A DNA stretch of 64,000 bases from Mytilisepta virgata (Eukaryota > Mollusca > Bivalvia > Mytilida > Mytilidae). Location: assembly GCA_028015205.1 (NCBI GenBank), contig JAPWFG010000022.1, positions 1,736,001 through 1,800,000 of the forward strand, written 5' to 3'. Position 1 is the first letter of the stretch. Each line of letters begins with the position of its first letter. Of the stretch, positions 56,330 through 64,000 are shown piece after piece. Both the position numbers and the translations under genes were made by a program. Under the pieces are notes generated by a model. The model worked only from the letters and a program-made list of their open reading frames with translations, did not search any database and was not told the DNA's origin.

Positions 56330-57210
56330 CTGCTTTTTACCTCACATTGCCTAAAAGGTTATGTGAGCTATTGCCATCGCTTAGCGTCCGTCGTCCGTCG
56401 TTATCCGATGTAAACTTTTCCTTTAAAGATCATCTCCTCTGAAACCACTTGGCCAATTGGAACTAAACTTTGCAGGAATGATGTGTGTGAGGTTCTCTAC
56501 AAATAGTCCCCATTTCATCTTGATCGGGCAAAAACATGGCCGCATATGGGCAACTGTTGTTTCTGATTGGTTGATATACAAAAATCTTCTCTGAAATCGC
56601 TAAGCCAAGTGGAACGAAACTTGATAGGAAAGCATATTTGGAGGGTCTTTTATAAAGTTTCCTCATTTCGTCCCTATCGGACTTCAAATATGGCCGACAT
56701 GGGCAGTTCTTGTTTTTAATAGGCTGATATAAAAAAAATCTTCTCCTATGAAGTCGCTTGGCCAAATGGGACGAAACTTGACAGGAAACATCTATGGTGG
56801 TCTTTACAAAGTTTCCTATTTCGTCCCGTTCGGCGAACAAACATGGCTGTCATGGGCAATTCTTGTTTCTCATTGGTTGATTAAAAAAATTGGCCAATTG
56901 TGACTAAACTTTGGTGGAATGGTCCTTGGGTGGCCCTCTTCCAAAAGTATGTCCGACATCCCCGACTTCCAACCAAGATGGCCGCCACAGCCTAACTTAG
57001 TTTAACATAGGACGCTGTGGGAAAATTCACTTATAAATCTTCTTGTCTGAAAGCACTCAGCCAATTGGAAACAGACTTCGCAACCATTGTTATTAAATTA
57101 TTCTCTTTCAAAATTATATGTCCAATTATACAGACATGTGTTTCGTAGGTGATTTTACGCCAGTTGATTGGCAAATTGAATCCAGGTGAGCGGTACAGGA
57201 ACCTGGGAGC
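56330..57210. repeat. Dispersed repeat built of about five imperfect 120-150-bp tandem units
   Basis: Each unit has gaaaccacttggccaa-like, tggaact/gaaacttgg/acagga-like and acatggccg/atgggcaa/ttcttgtttct-like segments in order (starts near 56440, 56590, 56745, 56885 and 57045). The outer ends carry gcgtccgtcgtccgtcg and ctgggagcctcttgtt. The 125-codon minus frame inside is a by-product of the periodicity. Role unknown. Confidence 0.75.
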
Positions 57211-58053
57211 CTCTTGTTATTTAACACGTTTAACGTTTAAAGAAAATACATTGTATCTTTAGAAATGATCTGAAATTATTATACTCGTCAGCCATCTAAC
57301 AGTCCACTTGAGGCGGTCTAAGAAATTGAAAAATACGCATTAATTTGATACAGATATAGTATACATCATACAACAGTAATGGGTGGGTCGATGGGAAATT
57401 AAACACATAATCGTCATTACAAACTGCTGCTACCCAAGCTGATAGGCAGACTTCAAAATCTTAAAAACTGCTTAAATACTACATTGTACCAGGGCACGCA
57501 CTGCACGGACTTCATGTACATCGTCTACCATAAAAACCGAATTACATCCAATCGTATTTACATAAACACAGACAATGTGCTTACAGTAAACAATCACACG
57601 TGTTCATAGTAACCATAAACACTGGACGCCTTGTATATGTTCCGGTACCTTTAATAGATACATTTAGATATTAATACCCAAAATGCAAATCAAATAATCA
57701 AAAATCGGGAAAAAGCTATAAATATACAATGCGATGCATACCTTACATTAGAAGAATGGAAAATGACGATAAAACCACTCTCAAAAACAACAAAATATAA
57801 ACAATATAAAATAAAAGTCTACTTGTTGTACGTAAACTTTCAAAAGGGTTTTAACTTTTCAACAATGAGCAAAAATTTCATACTTTACAGTAAACTGAAA
57901 TCTATCTATGGCTAGCCTTCATCCTGCAATTTAACAAAAATTAAACTAGTTTATTCTTTCAGCAAACGATAGGACATTCTTACTCTTTTTTAAATGGCAA
58001 GTTTCATATCTAAATATTTCATACAAATTCAATAATTTTACTTAATTTGGCAG

Positions 58054-58136
58054 AATGTGGTCAGGTCTGTATGTCTTGCAATGACGTAGATAATACGAGT
58101 GATTGTCATCATATGACCACGTGCAACGGAAATGAA
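58054..58136 (+). CDS. FReD gene 2, exon A (cysteine-rich Ly6/uPAR-like module)
   Basis: 83 bases, phase 1 to phase 0, acceptor TTTGGCAG and donor GAA/GTACGT. It encodes CGQVCMSCNDVDNTSDCHHM then TTCNGNE, with cysteines at positions 1, 5, 8, 17 and 23 as in gene 1 exon A (42721-42803). It is the first recognised exon of a plus-strand paralogue running away from FReD gene 1. The upstream signal-peptide exon was not securely found. The overlapping minus frame 58038-58229 is a shadow. Confidence 0.85.
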
Positions 58137-58209
58137 GTACGTATCATAAAAGGATTTCACACATTTTGGGAGGATTGTGTAAATGTACATGTATTTGGTT
58201 ATTTCCAAT

Positions 58210-58605
58210 AATCGCTTAGACCACACCAAATTGATCTTTAGTTCTTTAAATTTCGCCGCTCAGATTTTTGGACTATATAAATTTAAAGAAAAAACAATTG
58301 CCGCTTCATTTGTGTAAAAACGGTGAAAATTCACCACGAATTCTTCATTTTTTAAGAAATTAAAATAAAAATTGTTTGGACGCTCCTAAAAATTTTGTAA
58401 AATTTTGGGTTTTTTTCAATTTTTTAAGGAAAAAAATGTCTGCCGCAAGCATGGCAAGTAAATTTGATCTTCGCCTAAAACAACCTAGTCTTCAAAAAAA
58501 ATAAATAAATAAATAAAATTCGCTCGCTCGCACCTACATTTGTATTTTTGCCGACCAAAAATCCAAATGACTAAAAATAAATTTGATGTGGCCTTAAGGT
58601 AGAAG
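58210..58605 (+). mobile_element. MITE family C, copy 3
   Basis: Ends gaccacaccaaattgat and the complement of atttgatgtggcctta. The body matches 18110-18465 (ttaaatttcgccgctc, cgctcgctcgcaccta). It lies in intron A-B of FReD gene 2. Confidence 0.8.
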
Positions 58606-58609
58606 AAGA

Positions 58610-59020
58610 CTTTCTCATATTCGTGACGTTTATAATCGGTGGGATAAAAATACATTATAGTTTTAACCATTTCCGGGTGATTGAATTTATGCATGGGAAT
58701 TCCCGCCGATTTTTTTACGTTTATTGGAAAGATAAACTAGAGAAGTTCCGTAATGGCGTCATGTAAACAAACTGTGTAGCAACGGCATTTTCTTGAGTTT
58801 TTTTTTTTTTTTTTTTTTTTTTGTTGAAAATCATAGCAGAAACAGATTTTTTTTCAATTTACACGTGAGTTATAGAATTTCTCCACCCTCGATAATTAAA
58901 TTTTAAATTTAAACACGCTCGCTGAAGGCTCGCGTGTTCAAAATAAAAAAAATAACTATCTCGGGTGGAGAAATTCCATAACCCACTCGTACCTAAAGAA
59001 GAATATATATTTGTATTCAA
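58610..59020. mobile_element. Foldback repeat family G, copy 3
   Basis: Contains tataatcggtgggataaaaa, gttccgtaatggcgtcatg and the hairpin pair tagaatttctccaccctcga / atctcgggtggagaaattcc around acacgctcgctgaaggctcgcgtgt. It carries a T-run of 26 or more bases. Confidence 0.8.
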
Positions 59021-59201
59021 TCAATAACAAAAGGAAACTTTTTAATTCCGATATAAGCTTATAAGATGTAAGGGTTTTCTTGTTAATTATTATGTAAACT
59101 TTGATTCGGCATTGAGAGATGTAGGATAATTTCTGCTAGTGACGTATCTTTTTTTTAATATGCTGTTACTTCATCTGCTTTGAACATGTTTTACATTATA
59201 G

Positions 59202-59273
59202 GTGTGTTTCATGGAAAAGCATATGACGGAATCTGGATCTGTGTTGTATAATCTTGGATGCGCATATGCACAG
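59202..59273 (+). CDS. FReD gene 2, exon B
   Basis: 72 bases, phase 0 to phase 0, acceptor CATTATAG and donor CAG/GTTATT. It encodes VCFMEKHMTESGSVLYNLGC then AYAQ, closely matching gene 1 exon B2. It continues the cysteine-rich module. Confidence 0.87.
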
Positions 59274-60230
59274 GTTATTATATTATGTAATTTGTTGTTT
59301 GTATTTCAACACTGAGGAAATGGCACTGGGGTTTATAATCGTATATACATGTGGTTGTGAATAAGTATTTGTAATTATCGTTACATGTAACTACGGTCTT
59401 TTTTAAGTTTGACCTAGTTGTTCTTTAGTTAGTGGTGGTTGTAATTCATTATAGAAAATACCGACGAAAGAATTCTGAAGCGACAAACCAGTGGGAAAAG
59501 TCCACAAATTTGAAGTCCAAGGAAAAGACAAAGTCAGGAGAATGGAACACTACAAACAAACAGACAAGGATACTTGTATAACTAAAAGGGTAGAAAACGT
59601 ATAATAAACTAAACAAAATTAGAACAAGACAGCATAGAAACTAAAGCACTAGCAATGTGAACTCCCATAAAAAAACCTGGAGTGACATCAAGTGCCCCGG
59701 AAGGGTAAGCATGTCCTGCTCCGTTAACGACACCCGTCACATTGCCAGTGAATTGTCAAGTCTGGTGATGTGGCAAGTCCGGTGGTGTGTCAAGGACGTA
59801 AAATTCTCGTGAAACCTGCCGAGAAATTCGCCGTATAAATCACATGCGCGGCAGTAACGAATCAACTGTGAAATGTACACACCATAGGCGGGAGACCTTG
59901 GTATGTTACTGGTAAGACAGGGGAAGTTCACAATCGGAAAATTAAAATCAACACGTTTATCGTGAAGTTTTGATTTCAACCGCCTATTATTATCTAAAGA
60001 ATTGGAACGTTATGCATGTATATTGGATTTTTTTATGAACCTTTATAGTGGATCAATGGGAAGTTATTGTACAGTATGACGTCACCAACCTGGAAGTTAT
60101 AGTACGACTTGGAGCCTCCCTCTAAGCTTCTTTCTGATTTACAGAATGGATATCTCCTATTGAAAAACACTACGAACCATGACACAAATTAATTTTATAC
60201 TAACAATATAAAATAAATAGTTTTATCTAG
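59274..60230 (+). other. FReD gene 2 intron B-C
   Basis: Holds a reverse family-F repeat (59460-59740) and AT-rich sequence. No other exon is seen. Confidence 0.6.
59460..59740 (-). repeat. Dispersed repeat family F, copy 5
   Basis: Contains gaagtccaaggaaaagacaa, agtcaggagaatggaacac and aagtgccccggaagggtaag. The first part recurs at 63915-64000. Confidence 0.75.
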
Positions 60231-60363
60231 TTTTGTAGACATGGTATAGGCAGTCTATTTGGAAGGAGTAGTGAAGGACATCACATACTGTGTACATCGT
60301 GTTGTAATAATACCAGATCATGTAATATGGATCTACAGTGTGATAGTAGCAATCACTTGCCAG
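60231..60363 (+). CDS. FReD gene 2, exon C
   Basis: 133 bases, the same length as gene 1 exon C, acceptor TTATCTAG, phase 0 to phase 1, donor G/GTAGAA. It encodes FCRHGIGSLFGRSSEGHHIL, then CTSCCNNTRSCNMDLQC, so the CxxCC...CN ending is conserved. The longer alternative frame starting at 60259 is out of phase with the module and is rejected. Confidence 0.87.
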
Positions 60364-60405
60364 GTAGAAGTACTGCGTGGTTATATATGTAGAAGTACTG
60401 CGTGG

Positions 60406-60406
<1 letters not shown>

Positions 60407-60448
<42 letters not shown>
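60407..60448. repeat. (TA)n microsatellite
   Basis: About 20 TA dinucleotides, preceded by a 24-base duplicated word (agaagtactgcgtggttata twice). Confidence 0.95.
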
Positions 60449-60453
<5 letters not shown>

Positions 60454-61779
60454 TAAAATAATTTTTTTTATCTATATTTTTTAATTACTCAAAAAGGTTG
60501 ATTAAGTGAGGCTGACTTTATTTTGGAGTACTATTAGCTGATCCAGAAATATATGATGTATGTGTAAATCGGATAGTTTCCCTTGAGATATTGTTTACGA
60601 TCGTGTCCATTACTTACTAAAACATACTTAGAAGTCGGGGAGCATGTGTTGTAGTGCTGCCGTGAGAATCCTGACAAACATGCGTTTGTGTTTTGGTTTT
60701 TCTTTTGGCTCTTTTATGTTATGTTTTGTCTGAGGTTATGTCTGTACGGTGGCATTGTTAACTTTTCCTGTTATCCATTTTATTGTTTATTTATATATTA
60801 CATGCTTGTCCTCACATACCGCCTTAACAGAACCACAATTCACACGTCCCAAATTGACCCTCAACCTTGAAAATATAGGTTAATGGACGAAAAGTGCGTG
60901 ACATGCTGAGGTTACTGAGGTTTAGTTTGTAGGGAAATTTTAGAATTTTCTTTTCTAAATACCGCTTCCATTAATCTCAATTTTTAATTCGTTTCTGCGT
61001 TTTACTAAAATTTGCCACCGAATCCCCGTTATCATGGTTATAAAGTATTGAGATATCTTCCATTACTTGTTGACGTTTAGAAAGTTACGCTTTAGCGTCA
61101 GCCTCCATAAAGATGCTTTTTCGTGAATATGCAAATAAAGTTACAGTTAGAGTGGCGAAAATCATAAACAGGCTTTAGATAAAACAGACTGCAGGGTCAA
61201 GATGACACGCGCGGAATGGTTTGCAATAGTTTACATAGCGGTCACCTTAACAGCCCGTAATATATAAACTAGAACACAGAACCCCTGACTTGTGAGGATG
61301 ATACTGGAAGCACTTCTGTAGTAATATACAATTTGTATATAAATATTGATAAATGCATGTTTAGTTTTGATATACATACTACTGTAAATATCGATTATCT
61401 CAGAAAGACAAATATATGTGTAGTTAATGAATATTTACCTCTGAAAAAATACACTCGACTCAAACACTAAACAAGATAAAGACACGAGGAAATGGTCCAA
61501 GAAAAAAATTTTCATGACACTATACAAGAAACCCACATGCTGCATACATACATACATGCAATTCGATTTCACAACCATATCTTAAACTAGAAAGTTTGAA
61601 TGTCGGAATCAACAGTGATCCCCGCACCACTGCAATTAGTTGGGACACTTACCCAGATGCAAAAATCTAAAACATGCCCATTTAAAGATGTAATGCAATC
61701 ATCCTATGAAGAAAGTAAATCAATAACTTTGTTGTGGTCACAAGCTTAAATTCATCATTTTTTTTAAATACACACCTTT

Positions 61780-63310
61780 GGGGAACAAGTTTTGAAAATC
61801 AAAATTTTTAAGGCTTATTGCACATCTACATACCGTGTGTAACAATACTGAATATAAGTAAAATGCATAAATTGAAAAATGAAAGAGAGGTGTTTACGCC
61901 ATAAGCCTAAATTGACGATCTGTCGTGGGCCTCGATTTTAGAAAATCAAAATTCTAAAACCTTATTGTGCATCTAAATCATGTACATATTGTGCATGACA
62001 TTACTGCAGAGAAATAAAATGCATATGTTGGAAAATGAAAGACAAGTTTAAGTCAAACGCTAAGTCGAAAATTTTAGAAAATTAAAATTCTAGAACCTTA
62101 TTGCATACATGTATCGATGGTGCATGACAATACTGTATAGAAATAAAATGCATAAATTGAAAAATGAAAGAGGAGCTTATATGTCACGAGCTTATATTGG
62201 CAACTTTTCGAAGTTGGACCCGTGTTGGCCCCATTTTTAGAAAATTAAAATTTTAAAACCGTATTGCGCATCTTCATACGGTGCATGACAATACTGTATA
62301 GAAATAAAATGCATAGATTGAAAAATGAGACGAATTTACGTATTTATATCAGAAGCTTGAATTCAAAATTTTCAAAGTTCGACCCCTGTGGACCCCTTGT
62401 TCAGAAAATCCAAATTCTAAAATCTCACTGCGCATCTACAGTTGGTATTCTACCATTCTATGTAGAACTTAAATTCCTAAACCCAAAAGTAAAGGAGGAG
62501 TACATGTTACAAGTGTGAAGGACAGGCGGACAACAGAGACAATCGCTATAATATCACGAACTTTCTTCACAACTGCGGGGATAAATATTCATCTCCAAAA
62601 TAAGACAGGATTTTGAAGTCTCATTTTGCTACACAGTTGCAGTAGAAGCATCATATTATTTTCGTTTATTACCCCCGTCCTTCGAAGAAGATATCAACCA
62701 CGTCCGTCTGTCCGTCACACTTTCCTGTGACCTGAACTCCTCGTTCATTTTTAATTTCAGACATTTAATTCCTATACAGTATTGTCACATACTGTATGTA
62801 GATGCGCATTAAGGTTTTAGGATTTTGATTTATTAAAATCGGGGCACAGGGGTCGAATTTCGAAAATTGTGAATTTAAGCTTGTGACCTAAATTCCTTTC
62901 ATTTTTCATTTTATGCATTTAATTTCTATACAGTATTGTCACATACTGTATTTAAATATGCAATAAGGTTTTAGAAATTTTATTTTCAAAACTTGGGGCC
63001 TACAGAGGTCAAATTTCGAAAATTTGTGAATTTAAGCTTGTTACATAAATTCCTTTCATTTTATTCACTTAATTTCTATACAGTATTATCACAAACGGTA
63101 TGTAGATGCGCAATAACATTTTAGGATTTTGATTTTCAAAAATTGGGGCCGACAGGAAACTAATTTCGAAAAGTGGGAATTATAAATTGGTGACCGAGAC
63201 TCTCCTACATTTGTCATTTTATGCATACTACTTCTATACAGTATTATCATAAACTGTATGCAAATGTGCAGAAAGGTTTTAGGATTTTGATTTTCTAAAA
63301 TTTGGGCCAG
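61780..63310. repeat. Palindromic array: tandem units of about 150 bp in two opposed arms
   Basis: Left arm (about 61795-62510) holds four to five direct units with attgaaaaatgaaag, gcatgacaatactgtataga and aaaatcaaaattctaaaacc. Right arm (about 62720-63310) holds about four units in the opposite orientation (atttctatacagtattgtca, aaggttttaggattttgatt). The inner ends gtgtgaaggacaggcggac and gtccgtctgtccgtcacac are also inverted, flanking a centre of about 160 bp. Confidence 0.85.
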
Positions 63311-63541
63311 TATTCAAAAATATGATTGTGAAAAAAAGGTGCACAGGGATACACAATGTGGGGAGTGCTGGGATAGCTGTCGTTTCTGACTGCCTCAGTC
63401 TAGTTTTTAGTAGTGAGTATTGGGTTGTGTTGAAATTGTGTATAATTACCATCATATCGTTTTTTTTTTCAGATAACTTTTAATAGATACATGTATCATC
63501 ATAAACGATATTTTTGCAAAACAATCTATTTACTTTTCAAG

Positions 63542-63675
63542 AAGTTTTACTCCCACGAGAATGTTCTGAAATCGATGGCACACATCCAGATGGAGTGTAT
63601 AATATATATCCTCACGGGAGTGGTTTAGCCATTCCTGTGTTTTGCGATATGCATACAGATGGAGGAAAATGGACG
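63542..63675 (+). CDS. FReD gene 2, exon D (start of fibrinogen domain)
   Basis: 134 bases, phase 1 to phase 0, acceptor CTTTTCAAG and donor ACG/GTGAGT. It encodes VLLPRECSEIDGTHPDGVYN, then IYPHGSGLAIPVFCDM and GGKWT, one codon longer than gene 1 exon D. It keeps the FReD entry motif PREC(S)-x-(I)-x-G-x-HPDGVY and FCDMHTDGGKWT. The rest of the domain should follow to the right of the window. Confidence 0.9.
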
Positions 63676-63914
63676 GTGAGTATTGTTAACACCGTCGATT
63701 TTCTGGCTGACAGTTGTACAGGATAGGTCCATACTTAAATTATTTTAGGTTTTGTGTTTGAGTATTAAATGTGTTCGGTTTTCTCAAGATTTTTTACAGT
63801 TTTGAATATACAGTTTTCTTCTCGTGCTATGTTCTGATATAATACTCTGGGTTTCAGAAAACAATACTTGTATAAAAAAAGAATACATTAAATATCGACA
63901 AAAGATTACCGAAG

Positions 63915-64000
63915 AGTCAAAACGGAGAAGTCTACAAATTCGAAGTCCAAGGAAAAGACAAAGTCAGGAGAATGGAACACAACAAACATACGCCACAAGG
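63915..64000 (-). repeat. Dispersed repeat family F, copy 6, cut by window end
   Basis: Contains gaagtccaaggaaaagacaa and agtcaggagaatggaacaca, identical words to 59500-59560. Confidence 0.7.

Larger units (their letters stand above)
54181..58053. other. Region upstream of FReD gene 2 exon A; signal exon not located
   Basis: A signal-peptide exon should lie here. Two weak candidates exist. An ATG at about 54294 (MAIVTFPAIMICLVAG...) could end in phase 1, but only at poor donors. Another at 54413 (MAIHGQQYRYCVVVLGF) ends in the wrong phase. Neither is called. The rest is family-E repeat, the tandem-structured repeat at 56330-57210 and AT-rich sequence. Confidence 0.5.
60364..63541 (+). other. 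FReD gene 2 intron C-D with repeats
   Basis: 3.2 kb containing a (TA)n tract, a family-D fragment (60640-60870) and a large palindromic tandem array (61780-63310). No exon is recognised. Confidence 0.6.

Noticed and set aside
1..64000. CRISPR arrays, bacterial operons or an integrated prokaryotic element
   Set aside because: The repeats are transposon-type, genes are intron-split, and no regular repeat-spacer array exists.

Overview
The window is AT-rich animal DNA with short protein-coding exons (about 60 to 700 bases), introns of 0.3 to 13 kb and dense, nested transposon remnants. The fibrinogen-related (FReD) genes, the tRNA-headed SINE and the repeat types suggest a lophotrochozoan, most likely a bivalve such as a marine mussel. 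The species is inference. There are no prokaryotic operons. Most long open frames are shadows or repeats, so real genes were found by joining exons through splice sites and intron phase.

Layout. (1) 206-3195, minus: start of a secreted EGF-domain gene (signal-peptide exon plus one EGF exon) that runs off the left edge. (2) 3.2-14.1 kb: repeats only, including a Harbinger-like element that keeps a Myb/SANT-like ORF start, SINEs, foldback and TTAA-flanked MITEs. (3) 14128-22054, minus: two-exon gene for a 264-residue secreted acidic protein with three EDLxxVRD repeats and an RRRR site. (4) 28063-29519, plus: two-exon gene for a 152-residue single-pass membrane protein with a C-terminal PPxY motif. 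(5) 31207-43610, minus: FReD gene 1, with a signal peptide, a three-exon cysteine-rich module resembling Ly6/uPAR (three-finger), and a fibrinogen C-terminal domain. It is rearranged by an internal tandem duplication (31632-36386 and 36387-42010). It carries a lost splice acceptor, a deleted exon and a nonsense codon. (6) 44553-52909: an intact, very young Ty3/Gypsy LTR retrotransposon on the minus strand. Its gag-pol is 1645 residues, and it has an extra downstream ORF encoding a C2H2 zinc-finger protein. (7) 53.6-54.2 kb: remnant of a Mutator-like transposon. (8) 58054-63675, plus: FReD gene 2, a divergent paralogue with matching exon lengths and phases, running off the right edge.

The two FReD genes are arranged head to head with the Gypsy element between them. 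Both would encode secreted lectin-like proteins of the kind used in mollusc innate recognition (family knowledge). Gene 2 is the cleaner copy as far as visible. Gene 1 has every exon type but no combination that reads through intact, so it is probably a pseudogene, a damaged allele or an assembly duplication. Repeat insertions with visible empty sites date part of this history: a SINE and a TTAA MITE entered duplicate 2 but not duplicate 1. The Gypsy 3' LTR points toward the start of FReD gene 1 about 0.95 kb away.
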